A stretch of DNA of 64,000 nt from Aureimonas populi. Its GTDB lineage: Bacteria > Pseudomonadota > Alphaproteobacteria > Rhizobiales > Rhizobiaceae. The stretch lies in assembly GCF_017815515.1 (NCBI RefSeq), contig NZ_CP072611.1:3038001-3102000 (forward strand), in the 5' to 3' direction. Shown piece by piece: positions 18,502 through 28,139 of the stretch. Under the pieces are notes generated by a model, which was not told where the DNA came from, searched no databases, and was given only the letters and a program-made list of their open reading frames with translations. Both the position numbers and the translations under genes were made by a program. Position 1 is the stretch's first letter. Each line of letters begins with the position of its first letter.

Positions 18502-18522
18502 CCGGCATCGCAGCGATGCCGG
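18502..18522. promoter_or_regulatory. Inverted repeat between mlaE and the DgcA-like gene
   Basis: CCGGCATCGC at 18502-18511 and its exact complement GCGATGCCGG at 18513-18522 flank a single A. The dyad is 37 bases upstream of the mlaE start in a divergent promoter region and is not followed by a T run, so an operator is more likely than a terminator. No regulator is identifiable. Confidence 0.4.
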
Positions 18523-18634
18523 TCGGAAGTGGCGATGAGACGCGAAAGGCCTCCTGCGGCGAAAGGTTAACGCCCGGCAATCGTCTTGTCATCGCGCATC
18601 GCCCTCCAGTTGCAGCTTCGCGAAAGGTTTTCAG

Positions 18635-19618
18635 ATGGCGCGTCGTCTTTCGGTCACAGTGGAGAGGTTCCCCCTCGCCTCCGCCTTCACCATCTCGCGA
18701 GGCTCGAAGACGGAAGCGGTCGTGGTCGTGGCGAGCGTGGAGGACGAGTTCGGCCGCGGTTGGGGCGAATGCGTGCCCTATACCCGCTACGGAGAGACGC
18801 CGGAAAGCGTCGTCGCAGCGCTGGAGGGCGTGCGCGAGGCCGTGGAGGGGGGCGCTTCGCGCGATACCATCCAGGAGCTGCTGCCCGCCGGCGCTGCACG
18901 CAATGCGCTGGACTGCGCACTGTGGGACATCGAGGCCAAGTCCACCAACCGGCAGGTGGAACAACTGGTCTGCCGCTTCCCGGCCCGGCCGGTCGAAACG
19001 GCCTATACGATCTCGCTGGCCTCCCCGGCGGACATGGCGGAGGCCGCGCGGGCGGTGGCGCATCGCGGCGTGCTGAAGGTAAAGGTCGGGGGCCGGAACG
19101 ATGCCGAGCGGATGCGCGCCGTGCGGGCTGCCGCGCGCGGCGCCCGGCTCATCATCGACGCCAACGAGGGCTGGACGCCCGAGAACATCCGCGAGAACCT
19201 CCTTGCGGCCGCCGCCATCGGCGCGAGCGTGGTGGAGCAGCCACTGCCGGCGGGCCAGGACGGCCTTCTGGCCGAAATCCCGCATCCGGTGCCCGTCTGC
19301 GCCGATGAATCCGTGCATTCCACGGGCGACCTGGACGCGCTGCGGCACAGATACGACTATGTGAACCTGAAGCTGGACAAGACCGGCGGCCTGACGGAAG
19401 GCGTCGCCTTCCTGAATCGCGCGAGGGAACTGGGCTTCGGCGTGATGGTCGGCTGCATGGTGGGTACCTCGCTGTCCATGGCGCCCGCCGTGCTGCTGGC
19501 GCAGGGCGCGGACCTTGTCGATCTGGACGGGCCCCTGCTCCTGCGCCAGGACCGGCCCAACGGGCTGTTCTACTCGTCCTCCACCGTCTCGCCGCCGCCC
19601 CGGGCGCTCTGGGGATGA
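18635..19618 (+). CDS. dgcA: Dipeptide epimerase / N-acetyl-D-Glu racemase (DgcA-like, enolase superfamily)
   Basis: A 327-residue enolase-superfamily member of the muconate-lactonizing subgroup. Catalytic and metal residues are visible: K148-x-K150 (LKVKVGG), Asp175 (IIDAN), Glu201 (VEQPL), Asp224 (CADES) and the acid/base lysine in KLDKTGGL (246-252). KLDKTGGLTE is typical of L-Ala-D/L-Glu epimerases and the related N-acetyl-D-Glu racemase DgcA. Such enzymes act in murein-peptide recycling or D-glutamate use. The DgcN partner often found with DgcA is not adjacent, so substrate choice is open. Transcribed divergently from mlaE; malic enzyme follows after about 80 bases. Confidence 0.78.
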   Translation: MARRLSVTVERFPLASAFTISRGSKTEAVVVVASVEDEFGRGWGECVPYTRYGETPESVVAALEGVREAVEGGASRDTIQELLPAGAARNALDCALWDIEAKSTNRQVEQLVCRFPARPVETAYTISLASPADMAEAARAVAHRGVLKVKVGGRNDAERMRAVRAAARGARLIIDANEGWTPENIRENLLAAAAIGASVVEQPLPAGQDGLLAEIPHPVPVCADESVHSTGDLDALRHRYDYVNLKLDKTGGLTEGVAFLNRARELGFGVMVGCMVGTSLSMAPAVLLAQGADLVDLDGPLLLRQDRPNGLFYSSSTVSPPPRALWG

Positions 19619-19699
19619 CGCCGCAGCGCAGCATGGCGAGCGCTTGCTCCCTGCGTTCTTTCCGATAAGACGGGGCAAACGAGGGACATGGAGGCACAG

Positions 19700-22009
19700 A
19701 TGCCGGAGACCGAAGACAGCCAGCCGCGTCGAATGAACCGCGACCTCGACGAGCAGGCCCTCTTCTACCACCGGTATCCCAAGCCCGGTAAGCTGGAGAT
19801 CAAGCCGTCCAAGCCCGTGGGCAACCAGCGGGACCTGGCGCTCGCCTACTCGCCGGGCGTGGCCGCGCCATGCAAGGCCATCGAGGCCGACCCGTCCCTG
19901 GCGGCCGAATACACCGGCCGCGCCAATCTCGTGGGCGTCGTCTCCAACGGCACGGCCGTGCTCGGCCTCGGCGACATCGGCCCCTTGGCCTCCAAGCCGG
20001 TGATGGAGGGCAAGGCAGTCCTCTTCAAGAAATTCGCCGATATCGACGTGTTCGACATCGAGATCGACGCGCGGGAGATCGACCATGTGGTCGAGGTGGT
20101 CGCCGCGCTGGAGCCCACCTTCGGCGGGATCAATCTCGAGGACATCAAGAGCCCCGAGTGCTTCGATATCGAGGAGAGGCTGCGCGCGAGGATGGGCATT
20201 CCCGTCTTCCACGATGACCAGCACGGCACCGCCATCATCGTGGCCGCCGCCGTTCGCAACGCCCTTCTCCTGGCGGAGAAGCGGATCGAGGACGTGCGGA
20301 TCGTGACCTCGGGCCTGGGCGCCGCGGCCATCGCCTGCCTCAACCTCCTCGTCTCGCTCGGCGCCAGGGTGGAGAACATCACCTGCACCGATATCGACGG
20401 CGTGGTCTATGCCGGGCGCGAGGGGCGGATGGACCGCTGGATGTCGGTCTATGCGCGCGAGACGCACATGCGCACCCTGTCCGAAGCCATCGAGGGGGCG
20501 GACATCTTCCTCGGCCTTTCGGCCGGCGGCGTCCTCAAGCCGGAGCTTCTGGAGAAGATGGCGCCGCGCCCGCTGATCATGGCGCTGGCGAACCCGACGC
20601 CCGAGGTGATGCCCGATCTGGCGCGCGCCGTGCGCCCGGACGCGATGATCTGCACCGGCCGCTCGGACTTCCCCAACCAGGTCAACAACGTCATCTGCTT
20701 CCCGTTCATCTTCCGCGGCGCGCTCGACTGCGGGGCGACCTCCATTGACGAAACGATGAAGATCGCGGCGGTGGATGCCATCGCGGCCCTTGCCCGCGAG
20801 GAAGTGTCGGAGGTGGCCGCGCGCGCCTACGGCACGGAAACGCCCGTCTTCGGCCCCGAATATCTCATTCCCTCGCCGTTCGATCCGCGCCTGATCCTGA
20901 AGATCGCCCCCGCCGTGGCGAAGGCCGCCGAGGCCGCGGGCTTCGCCACGCGCCCCATCGAGGACATGGAAGCCTATAACGAGCGGCTGAGCCGCTTCGT
21001 CTTCCGCTCCGGCTTCGTCATGAAGCCGATCTTCCAGATCGCGCGCAATTCCGGCAAGCGCGTCATCCTGGCGGACGGAGAGGACGAGCGGGTGCTGCGC
21101 GCCGCGCAGGTGATGCTGGAGGAGAAGCTCTGCGAGCCGATCCTCGTCGGCCGCCCGAGCGTCATCGAGACGCGCCTGAAGCGCTTCGGCCTGCGCATCC
21201 GGCCGGAAACGGATTTCGAGGTAGTGAACCCGGAGGACGATCCGCGCTACCGCGACTATGTGGATCATTATTTCGAGAAGGTCGGCCGCCTCGGCGTGAA
21301 CCCGGACACGGCCCGCCTGATCGTGCGCACCAACACCACCGTCATCAGCGCCGTCTCGGTCTCGCGCGGCGAGGCGGATGCGCTGATCTGCGGCCTCTCG
21401 GGGCGCTTCTCGCGCCATATCCGCGATATCCAGCAGGTCATCGGCGCGGCGTCCGGCGTTTCGAAGATTTCGGCGATGAGCCTTCTCATCTCCGGCGAGG
21501 GCACCCTCTTCCTCACCGACACCTATGTGCAGGAGAGCCCGAGCGCGGAAGACCTCGCCGAAATCGTGCGCCTGGCCTCCATCGAAATCTCGCGCTTCGG
21601 CATCGTGCCCAAGGTCGCGCTGGTCTCCCACTCGAACTTCGGCACGGACACCACGCCGGACGCGGTGAAGCTGCGCGAGGCGCTGACGCTGGTGCGCCGC
21701 AGCGCGCCCGAGATCGAGATCGACGGCGAGATGCATGGAGACGCGGCGCTTTCCGAGGAGATGCGTCGGCGCGTCATGCCGGAATCGACCCTTTCGGGCA
21801 CGGCCAATCTTCTCGTCTTCCCCACCATCGATTCGGCCAACATCACCATGAACGTGGTGAAGGTGGCGATGGACGCGCTGCATGTGGGCCCGCTCCTGCT
21901 GGGCACCAACTCGCCGGCGCACATCCTCACGCCGTCCGCCACGTCGCGCGGCGTGGTCAACATGGCCGCCATCGCGGTGGCCGAGGCCGTGCAGCAGACC
22001 CCTCGCTAA
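19700..22009 (+). CDS. maeB: Malic enzyme with C-terminal phosphotransacetylase-like domain
   Basis: About 769 residues: malic enzyme N-domain ([24 protein letters not shown]), NAD(P)-binding domain ([37 protein letters not shown]), then a phosphotransacetylase-like domain from about 430 to the end ([17 protein letters not shown]). It decarboxylates malate to pyruvate; the PTA-like part is regulatory in E. coli MaeB. Rhizobia have NAD (Dme) and NADP (Tme) forms of this architecture and I cannot tell which this is. An in-frame ATG at 19688 is possible; the one at 19700 has GGAGG five bases ahead and is preferred. Converges on gltX. Confidence 0.93.
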   Translation: MPETEDSQPRRMNRDLDEQALFYHRYPKPGKLEIKPSKPVGNQRDLALAYSPGVAAPCKAIEADPSLAAEYTGRANLVGVVSNGTAVLGLGDIGPLASKPVMEGKAVLFKKFADIDVFDIEIDAREIDHVVEVVAALEPTFGGINLEDIKSPECFDIEERLRARMGIPVFHDDQHGTAIIVAAAVRNALLLAEKRIEDVRIVTSGLGAAAIACLNLLVSLGARVENITCTDIDGVVYAGREGRMDRWMSVYARETHMRTLSEAIEGADIFLGLSAGGVLKPELLEKMAPRPLIMALANPTPEVMPDLARAVRPDAMICTGRSDFPNQVNNVICFPFIFRGALDCGATSIDETMKIAAVDAIAALAREEVSEVAARAYGTETPVFGPEYLIPSPFDPRLILKIAPAVAKAAEAAGFATRPIEDMEAYNERLSRFVFRSGFVMKPIFQIARNSGKRVILADGEDERVLRAAQVMLEEKLCEPILVGRPSVIETRLKRFGLRIRPETDFEVVNPEDDPRYRDYVDHYFEKVGRLGVNPDTARLIVRTNTTVISAVSVSRGEADALICGLSGRFSRHIRDIQQVIGAASGVSKISAMSLLISGEGTLFLTDTYVQESPSAEDLAEIVRLASIEISRFGIVPKVALVSHSNFGTDTTPDAVKLREALTLVRRSAPEIEIDGEMHGDAALSEEMRRRVMPESTLSGTANLLVFPTIDSANITMNVVKVAMDALHVGPLLLGTNSPAHILTPSATSRGVVNMAAIAVAEAVQQTPR

Positions 22010-22024
22010 GACGGCCGGCGTCTC

Positions 22025-23395
22025 CTAGCCGAGGCGCCGCAGAACCTCCCCGCGTCCGATCAGCGGCAGGAGATCGGCAAGCTCGGGGCCGTGTTCGAGC
22101 CCTGTCAGCGCCCGGCGCAGCGGCAGGAACAGCGCCTTGCCCTTGCGGCCACTCGCCTCCTTCAGCGCGTCGGTCCACAGCTTCCAGGTGGCGCGATCCC
22201 ACGGCTCGTCCGGCAGGTAGCCGGCTGCGGTGCGCAGGAAGTCCTCGTCCTGCGGCGCGCGCGCGGCCGGCTGCGGTTCGTCGAACACCACGGCCTTCCA
22301 CAGCGCGGCATCCGCCACCCGCCCGCAGTTCCCCCGCACCGCGTCCCAGAAAGCGCGTGCCCGGCTCTCCGGCGCGCCCATCGCGCGCAACTGGCCCTCG
22401 ACGGCCTCGTAGGGCAGCGCGTGGACGAGTTCGGCGTTGAGCCGCCAAAGCTCGGCGGGGTCGAAGCGCGCGCTGGAGGCGGAGATGGCCGAAAAGTCCA
22501 CCCGCTCGGCCAGCGCGGCAAGATCGGGCACCGCTTCCACCGCCCCGGCCGCCCCGGTGAGAACGGCCAGCGACGCTACGGCCATCGGCTCGGCGCCCTC
22601 CTCCCGCAAGGTCCGCAGCGAAAGCGCGCCGGAGCGTTTCGACAGCCCCTCTCCGTCTATGGTGGTCAGGAGATTGTGGTGCCCGAAGATCGGCCGCGCA
22701 TAGCCGAGCGCCTCGGCGATGGAGATCTGCACGCCTGTGTTCGTCACATGATCCTCGCCCCGGATCACATGGGTGACGCCCATCTCGCCGTCATCGACCA
22801 GCGAGGGCAGCGTATAAAGGAAGCTGCCGTCCTCGCGCACCAGAACAGGATCGGAGAGCGAGGCGAGGTCCACCGTCTGGCGTCCTCGAATCATGTCGTC
22901 CCAGACCACCTCGGAGCGGCGCGTCTGAAAGGGGTCGCTGTCGAAATTGGGCAGGAGGAAGCGCCAGTAAGGCCGGCGCCCGGCCGCTTCCAGCTCCGCG
23001 CGCTCACCTTGCGTCAGCCGCAGCGCGTCGCGCCCGTAGATCGGCGGCAGTCCCCGCGCAGCGGCGCGCTTGCGGCGCCGGTCGAGTTCGTCCGGCGTTT
23101 CGTAACAGGCGTAGAGCAGCCCCTTTTCGCGCAGGACGCGCGCCGCGCGCTCGTAGAGCGCGATGCGTTCGCTCTGCCGCGCGGTCTCATGCGGGTGGAT
23201 GCCGATCCAGGCCAGATCCTCCACGATCGCCCGCACATATTCCTCGCGCGAGCGCTCTGTGTCCGTGTCGTCGAAGCGCAGCACGAATCGGCCACCGTGG
23301 CGAGCGGCGAACAGCCAGTTGAACAAGGCGGGCCTGAGATTGCCGATATGCAGATAGCCCGTGGGCGATGGCGCGAAGCGAAGAAGCGGCGTCAT
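22025..23395 (-). CDS. gltX: Glutamyl-tRNA synthetase
   Basis: A 456-residue class I aminoacyl-tRNA synthetase. The HIGH-type motif is HIGN at 16-19 ([12 protein letters not shown]), [13 protein letters not shown] is the tRNA/ATP region, and the KMSKS-type motif is [10 protein letters not shown]. Length and the C-terminal anticodon-binding helices fit GltX. Alphaproteobacteria often have two GltX copies with differing tRNA specificity, and the window cannot tell which this is. The frame extends upstream without conserved sequence, so the ATG of [11 protein letters not shown] is used. It follows a small membrane-protein gene by four bases on the same strand. Confidence 0.94.
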   Translation of the reverse strand: MTPLLRFAPSPTGYLHIGNLRPALFNWLFAARHGGRFVLRFDDTDTERSREEYVRAIVEDLAWIGIHPHETARQSERIALYERAARVLREKGLLYACYETPDELDRRRKRAAARGLPPIYGRDALRLTQGERAELEAAGRRPYWRFLLPNFDSDPFQTRRSEVVWDDMIRGRQTVDLASLSDPVLVREDGSFLYTLPSLVDDGEMGVTHVIRGEDHVTNTGVQISIAEALGYARPIFGHHNLLTTIDGEGLSKRSGALSLRTLREEGAEPMAVASLAVLTGAAGAVEAVPDLAALAERVDFSAISASSARFDPAELWRLNAELVHALPYEAVEGQLRAMGAPESRARAFWDAVRGNCGRVADAALWKAVVFDEPQPAARAPQDEDFLRTAAGYLPDEPWDRATWKLWTDALKEASGRKGKALFLPLRRALTGLEHGPELADLLPLIGRGEVLRRLG

Positions 23396-23399
23396 GAAT

Positions 23400-23711
23400 T
23401 CAGCGTCCGAAGGCTTGAGCGAAGAACGGGCCGAGCACGCTCGACAGGAGGAGCCAGCCGCCGAAGGCCAGCCCGGCGCCGCTGACGGCAATGCCCGTGA
23501 CGAGCTGGCGCAGGGCGTGCCGACGCTCCGGCTCGAGATCGGCGCCGAAGGCGCACGGCCGGCTCACGCGGCGGCATTGCTGGAGGATCGGTTGGCCGCC
23601 CTGCGGCTCCAGCCGGCGAATGGCCAGCACGAAGCGCACGAGGAACAGGAGTCCGACCACCAGGAGCGTCAAGGCCACTTCCGGCGCGGAGGGCAGTTCG
23701 TATTGCGTCAT
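23400..23711 (-). CDS. Small two-helix membrane protein, unknown function
   Basis: A 103-residue protein starting [14 protein letters not shown]. It has one hydrophobic helix near 12-28 ([18 protein letters not shown]), a basic loop with two cysteines (about 44-54), and a second helix near 72-95 ([23 protein letters not shown]). Not recognised. It lies four bases upstream of gltX on the same strand and probably shares its promoter. The open frame extends further upstream but with no plausible conserved residues. Confidence 0.62.
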   Translation of the reverse strand: MTQYELPSAPEVALTLLVVGLLFLVRFVLAIRRLEPQGGQPILQQCRRVSRPCAFGADLEPERRHALRQLVTGIAVSGAGLAFGGWLLLSSVLGPFFAQAFGR

Positions 23712-23932
23712 CCGGACCTCGTTCGGCGCGGCCTGCGGGCAAGGCCCTTTGCGGCGCGTGGCTCCCATAACACAGAGGCCGCGCGAAGCGAGACCGTTCG
23801 CATTCCGCGCCGCTTCCGTCTAGGAACGACTTGCGAGACGCGCGCGGCGTCCTTAGAGCGAACCGCCGGACGTGCTTGCCCGCCATGCGCCCACCCGGCG
23901 CCCGGCGCGGCCGTTCCGCACACGGAGACGAC

Positions 23933-24559
23933 TTGGACCAGATTCTCGGGCTCATAGACCGCTTCGGCATCGTGATCGTGCTGATCGGCACATTCTTCGA
24001 GGGGGAGGTGTTCGCCATCGTCGGCGGGTTCCTGGCCTATCGCGGGGCGCATCCGATCGAGATGATGCTGGCGCTCGCCTTCGTCGGCTCCTTCTTCGGC
24101 GATCTGGCGGTGTTCCTCTTCTCCCGCTACTTCTCCGACTCGCGCTTCGTGGTGCGCTGGACCCAGAGGCCACGCTTTGCCCGCGCGCTCTCGCTGGTGG
24201 ACCGGTTCCAGGCCTATTTCGTCATCGTCAATCGCTACGTCTACGGGCTGAGGATGCCGGGCCTGATCGCCCTTGGCCTTTCCTCCATCACGGTCCCGCG
24301 CTTTCTGTTCCTCAACCTCATCGGCGCCGCCCTGTGGGCAACGCTCTTCACGACCATCGGCTACGTCTTCGGCTATTCCATCTCCACGGTCTTCGCCCGC
24401 CTGGAAATGGTGGAGGAAGGCCTCCTGGCCGCGCTCCTGACGATCCTCGTCGCCGTGGCGGGCTGGTTCGCCTGGAGCCGCTGGGGCCCCGGAGCCGCCG
24501 ACCGACGGGCGGAACGCGAGCGCAAGCGGCAGGAGCGTGAGGAACGCGAGAAGGTCTGA
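23933..24559 (+). CDS. DedA family membrane protein
   Basis: A 208-residue inner-membrane protein of the DedA/VTT family, members of which act in lipid-carrier or phospholipid flipping and membrane homeostasis. Seen: G-T-F-F-E-G-E near residues 16-22, an internal helix pair, NRYVYGLRMPGLIALGLS (the conserved Arg-Gly-Pro-type segment), four to five hydrophobic helices and a basic tail (ERKRQEREERE). No ATG fits the domain start. A TTG at 23933 has GGAG five bases upstream and is chosen; an ATG at 23885 would add 16 Arg/Gly-rich residues. Confidence 0.82.
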   Translation: MDQILGLIDRFGIVIVLIGTFFEGEVFAIVGGFLAYRGAHPIEMMLALAFVGSFFGDLAVFLFSRYFSDSRFVVRWTQRPRFARALSLVDRFQAYFVIVNRYVYGLRMPGLIALGLSSITVPRFLFLNLIGAALWATLFTTIGYVFGYSISTVFARLEMVEEGLLAALLTILVAVAGWFAWSRWGPGAADRRAERERKRQEREEREKV

Positions 24560-24744
24560 GCAGCGCCCCGAACCGAACGCGCAAACCGCCCGTGGCTACG
24601 AATGACGGCCGCCCGCCGCGCAACTCCCCGTAAACCCTCGGCTCAACGCCCGGCTGGCGGACCATGCCGCGCCGCACGCCAGATGCCCGCGAGCGGCGGC
24701 TTCCGCCGCCCGCCTGTCTCTTCGAAGCGCCTGGGGCCGCGTGC

Positions 24745-26124
24745 CTAGAAGCCGGCAACCTTGCGGGGTGCCTCGGCGCGATGCTCCTTCTTCAGAAGCT
24801 CGGCGACGAGGAAGGCCAGTTCCAGCGCCTGGTTGGCGTTGAGGCGCGGGTCGCAATGGGTGTGGTAGCGGTCCGACAGGTCTTCCGCCAGAACCGGCCG
24901 CCCACCGCCCGTGCACTCCGTCACGTCCTTGCCCGTCATCTCCACATGAATGCCGCCGGCATGGGTGCCCTCGGCCCGGTGAACGTCGAAGAAGCGCTCG
25001 ACCTCCGACAGGATCCGGTCGAAGGGCCGCGTCTTGTAGCCGTTGAGGGTGATGGTGTTGCCGTGCATGGGATCGCACGACCATACGACCTTGCGCCCTT
25101 CCCGCTCCACCGCGCGGATGAGCTTGGGCAGGTGCGATTCCACCTTCTCGTGGCCGAAACGGTTGATCAGCGTCAGCCGGCCCGGCTCGTTCTGCGGGTT
25201 CAGCGTGTCGATGAGCCTCAGGAGATCGTCCGCTTCGAGGCTCGGGCCGCATTTCAGGCCCAGCGGATTGCGGATGCCCCGGCAGTATTCGACATGGGCG
25301 TGGTCGTCCTGCCGCGTGCGGTCGCCGATCCAGATCATGTGCCCGGAGGTCGCATACCAGTCCCCCGAAGTGGAATCGACGCGCGTCAGCGCTTCCTCAT
25401 AGCCGAGGAGAAGCGCCTCGTGGCTGGTGAAGAAATCCGTCTCGCGCAGCGCCGGATGCGTCTCGGCATTGATGCCGATGGCGCGCATGAAGCCCATCGT
25501 CTCCGAAATGCGGTCCGCCAGCGCCTGGTAGCGCGCGGCCTCCGGCCCGTCGGCCACGAAGCCCAGCATCCACTGGTGCACGTTCTCCAGATTGGCGTAG
25601 CCGCCCTGCGCGAAGGCGCGCAGGAGGTTCAGCGTGGCCGCCGACTGGCGATAGGCCATCTCCTGCCGCTCGGGGTTGGGAATGCGCGAGGCCTCATCGA
25701 ACTCGATGCCGTTGATGATGTCGCCCCGGTAGGAGGGCAGCGTCTTGCCGTTCACCGTTTCCGAGCCCGAGGAGCGCGGCTTGGCGAACTGGCCGGCAAT
25801 GCGCCCCACCTTGACCACGGGCTGCGCGGCGCCGAACGTCAGCACCACCGCCATCTGGAGGAAGGCGCGGAAAAAGTCGCGAATATTGTCCGCGCCGTGC
25901 TCGGCGAAGCTCTCCGCGCAGTCGCCGCCCTGCAACAGGAAGCCCTGCCCCTCGGCCACCGCGCCGAGCGCGCGCTTGAGCTTGCGCGCCTCGCCGGCGA
26001 AGACGAGCGGCGGGAAGGAGGCCAGACGCTTCTCCGTCTCCGCAAGCGCCGCCGGATCGGGATAATCGGGCACCTGCATGATCGGCTTGTCGCGCCAGCT
26101 CTTGGGGGTCCAGTTCTTCGCCAT
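24745..26124 (-). CDS. aroG: 3-deoxy-7-phosphoheptulonate synthase, class II
   Basis: A 459-residue plant/mycobacterial-type (class II) DAHP synthase, which condenses phosphoenolpyruvate and erythrose 4-phosphate in the first step of aromatic synthesis. Motifs: [74 protein letters not shown] and [18 protein letters not shown], covering the metal-binding Cys, His, Glu and Asp positions. Class II is the usual form in Rhizobiales. It stands alone, with a 185-base gap downstream that contains only a weak GC hairpin and a 150-base gap upstream. Confidence 0.95.
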   Translation of the reverse strand: MAKNWTPKSWRDKPIMQVPDYPDPAALAETEKRLASFPPLVFAGEARKLKRALGAVAEGQGFLLQGGDCAESFAEHGADNIRDFFRAFLQMAVVLTFGAAQPVVKVGRIAGQFAKPRSSGSETVNGKTLPSYRGDIINGIEFDEASRIPNPERQEMAYRQSAATLNLLRAFAQGGYANLENVHQWMLGFVADGPEAARYQALADRISETMGFMRAIGINAETHPALRETDFFTSHEALLLGYEEALTRVDSTSGDWYATSGHMIWIGDRTRQDDHAHVEYCRGIRNPLGLKCGPSLEADDLLRLIDTLNPQNEPGRLTLINRFGHEKVESHLPKLIRAVEREGRKVVWSCDPMHGNTITLNGYKTRPFDRILSEVERFFDVHRAEGTHAGGIHVEMTGKDVTECTGGGRPVLAEDLSDRYHTHCDPRLNANQALELAFLVAELLKKEHRAEAPRKVAGF

Positions 26125-26273
26125 TGTCCGCTCCTTGCCGCAAGGGTCATCCGGAGAGCGGTCGTGTCGCCGTCATGTCTCACGGAAATCCTGCGATCGC
26201 CCGCAACCGTCTCTTGGCCGCCGGGCGCCCGCCTTTAACCATCTATGGTGCGCTTTGTCATCCCGCGAGGGGG

Positions 26274-26909
26274 TCAGCCACCCGTCATCGCGGCGAAGCG
26301 GGCGCCGCGCCGCGCCACCAGCCGGTCGAACAGCGCTTCCTCTCCCTCCAGCCGCACCGCTCGCGGATAGAGGGGCGACGCGCGGTCCTGCAGAACGGTG
26401 GTCTCGAAGCCCTCTGTCTCATCCACGAAGCGAGACACGCCTTCCTCCCCGTAAAGGGTCAGGAAGCCCTGGAGCACGGCGTCGAGATAGGATTGGAGGA
26501 TGAAGGCGTTCGTCTCGGCCGCCGTTTCCTCGTCCGGCGTGGCCTCGTAGATGAAAAGCGGAACGTTATCCACAGGCGCGGAATCGATGGTGACATGCTC
26601 GGGCGTCACGACGCGGCGCAGATAGCCGGCCTCCCGCTCGTCCACCGCCGGCAGGTGGTCGGCAAGGTCGTAGACGACGACGCCCTGCGTCACATGCCGC
26701 TCCTCCGGCTTGACGGAGAGCAGGGCCGGCTCCCCCACGCCGCGCGGCATCCAGAACCGCCGCCACCCGAAGACATGCGCCTTGCGCATACCTAGGAAGC
26801 GTGTGCGCAGGGTCTGCCTGTTGACGAGCGAGCCATAACCGAAGTAGGCAATCACCCGCCCTTCGCTGGCAAGGCGAACGAGCTCTGGATGGTCTGGATG
26901 GATGTTCAT
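26274..26909 (-). CDS. Gamma-glutamylcyclotransferase-like protein
   Basis: A 211-residue protein with the GGCT-fold nucleotide-free substrate loop FGYGSLVN near residue 23, followed by a tryptophan- and arginine-rich segment (VFGWRRFWMPRG) and a central acidic residue region, as in gamma-glutamylcyclotransferase-like enzymes that release 5-oxoproline from gamma-glutamyl compounds. The catalytic glutamate is probably in VDEREAGYLRR. The exact substrate is unknown. The MNIHPDHP start is preferred over an upstream in-frame start. The gene stands alone. Confidence 0.72.
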   Translation of the reverse strand: MNIHPDHPELVRLASEGRVIAYFGYGSLVNRQTLRTRFLGMRKAHVFGWRRFWMPRGVGEPALLSVKPEERHVTQGVVVYDLADHLPAVDEREAGYLRRVVTPEHVTIDSAPVDNVPLFIYEATPDEETAAETNAFILQSYLDAVLQGFLTLYGEEGVSRFVDETEGFETTVLQDRASPLYPRAVRLEGEEALFDRLVARRGARFAAMTGG

Positions 26910-27036
26910 GGGCGGGGCTGTAACGGAACGGACGTGCGATGCAAGAGTCACGGCGCCGTTGCGCATATACGAGGTTCACGGGGCCGGAGCGCCTTCAAGA
27001 CACGACAGCATCAGAACGAGGATGATACCGGAACCG

Positions 27037-27057
27037 GCCGCCTGACGGCGGTTTTTT
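27037..27057 (+). terminator. Orphan intrinsic terminator (possible small RNA or leader end)
   Basis: CCGCC (27038-27042), loop TGAC and GGCGG (27047-27051), then TTTTTT; G37 and T52 can extend the stem by a wobble pair. The nearest upstream plus-strand gene ends at 24559, so this would end a short noncoding transcript starting in the 26.9-27.0 kb area, or act as an attenuator ahead of the hydrolase gene. The stem is short, so confidence is moderate. Confidence 0.45.
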
Positions 27058-27132
27058 GCGCCTGGGCCGCCATTTGGTGACTTTCGCGCAAGATCGGCCC
27101 TTCACACTCGCTCAAAGAATGCCCGACCAACC

Positions 27133-27148
27133 TTAAAAAGGCTTTAAC
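27133..27148 (+). promoter_or_regulatory. CtrA-type binding motif upstream of alpha/beta hydrolase
   Basis: TTAA at 27133-27136, seven bases (AAAGGCT), then TTAAC at 27144-27148: an exact match to the alphaproteobacterial CtrA consensus TTAA-N7-TTAAC. TTAA is rare in this GC-rich window, and this is the only full match I found. It lies about 75 bases before the hydrolase start. Regulation is inferred from the motif only. Confidence 0.5.
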
Positions 27149-27221
27149 GGCATAGGCGCAGTCGCCACTTGCTGCTTAATTCTTCCGACAGTTTTTCCGA
27201 AACGGCTTGGGAATTCCCTTG

Positions 27222-28091
27222 ATGAATCGATCTCGCAACGTCGCAATCCCGACGAAGGATGGGCTGACGCTGGTCGGCACCTTCTTCGAAGGGTCCGGCA
27301 ACGGCCCGGCGATCCTCATCTCCTCCGCTGCGGCCGTGGAGCGACGTTTTTATCGCGCTTTCGCCGAAGGTCTGATCGAGAGCGGCGCCTCCGCGGTGCT
27401 GACCTATGACTATCGCGGCGTGGGCTCGTCCAAGCCCCGCTGCCGCCGCGCGCTGCACATGAAGGATTGGGGCGTCCTCGACCTTCCGGCCGCGCTCTGC
27501 GCGCTGAAGAAGCTGGCGCCCGGCAAGTCGGTGGTCGGCATCGGCCACTCCTTCGGCGGCGTGGCGCTCGGCCTGTGCGGCGTCTCGGACCAGTTCGAGC
27601 GCTACGTGATGGTCGCATCGCTCAACGGCTATTACGGGCGCACCCGCGAGCCGCTGAAGGTTTACGCGCAGATGAACCTTCTGGGCGTGCCGATGGCGAT
27701 GCTCCTGGGCAAGCTGCCGCGCGCGGTGGGCCTGGGCACGGAACTGCCGGGCACGATCTTCCGCGACTGGGCCAAGTGGTGCCGGCATCCCGAGTTCTTC
27801 TTCACCGACCCGAAGGTGCCGGAGGTCAGCCGCTTCTCGGACGTGCGCATCCCGGTTCTGGCGCTCGGCATCTCGGACGATGCCTGGGGCACCCCGAAGG
27901 CCGTCTCCGACCTGTTGAAGCGCTTCCCCAACGCCGATGTCGAGGAAGCCTGGCTGACGCCGGCCGATGGCAATGGCGAGCCCATCGGGCACAACGGCTT
28001 CTTCCGCCGCCGCTTCTCCGACTCGCTGTGGCCCAAGGTCACGCAGGCGCTTCTGGGCGAGAATCGGGCACTGATGCATCGCGCGGCCTGA
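27222..28091 (+). CDS. Alpha/beta hydrolase (COG4757-like)
   Basis: A 289-residue alpha/beta-hydrolase-fold protein. The nucleophile elbow is GHSFGG (about 110-115), an oxyanion-region YDYRGVGSSKP precedes it, an acid is likely in SDDAWG, and the histidine is in PIGHNGFFRRRF near 260. It resembles predicted hydrolases of the COG4757 type; the substrate is unknown. The ATG at 27222 is used; a TTG five codons earlier is possible. A CtrA-type motif upstream suggests cell-cycle control. It ends in an intrinsic terminator shared with the convergent gor gene. Confidence 0.8.
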   Translation: MNRSRNVAIPTKDGLTLVGTFFEGSGNGPAILISSAAAVERRFYRAFAEGLIESGASAVLTYDYRGVGSSKPRCRRALHMKDWGVLDLPAALCALKKLAPGKSVVGIGHSFGGVALGLCGVSDQFERYVMVASLNGYYGRTREPLKVYAQMNLLGVPMAMLLGKLPRAVGLGTELPGTIFRDWAKWCRHPEFFFTDPKVPEVSRFSDVRIPVLALGISDDAWGTPKAVSDLLKRFPNADVEEAWLTPADGNGEPIGHNGFFRRRFSDSLWPKVTQALLGENRALMHRAA

Positions 28092-28116
28092 GGCCGCGCC
28101 GCAAGCCGGACAGAAG

Positions 28117-28139
28117 AAAGGGGCCGTTCGGCCCCTTTT
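28117..28139. terminator. Bidirectional terminator between alpha/beta hydrolase and gor
   Basis: GGGGCC (28120-28125), loop GTTC, GGCCCC (28130-28135), flanked by AAA and TTTT so the stem can extend to nine pairs. It serves the plus-strand hydrolase gene and, read on the other strand with its A/T flanks reversed, the minus-strand gor gene whose stop codon is directly adjacent. Confidence 0.85.

Larger units (their letters stand above)
26910..27221 (+). other. 312-base divergent intergenic region with orphan terminator and CtrA-type motif
   Basis: No protein gene is convincing here. The region holds a short hairpin with a T6 tail on the plus strand (27037-27057) that is not downstream of any plus-strand gene, and a perfect TTAA-N7-TTAAC motif (27133-27148) before the alpha/beta hydrolase gene. 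It must also contain the minus-strand promoter of the gamma-glutamylcyclotransferase-like gene. Confidence 0.5.

Noticed and set aside
18491..21922. 1143-residue minus-strand open frame across the DgcA-like and malic enzyme genes
   Set aside because: It is a shadow of two clearly functional enzymes on the plus strand and contains no recognisable domain.
24693..24709. Hairpin GCGGCGG/CCGCCGC after the DAHP synthase gene
   Set aside because: No T run on the minus strand; short GC hairpins of this type are expected by chance at this base composition.
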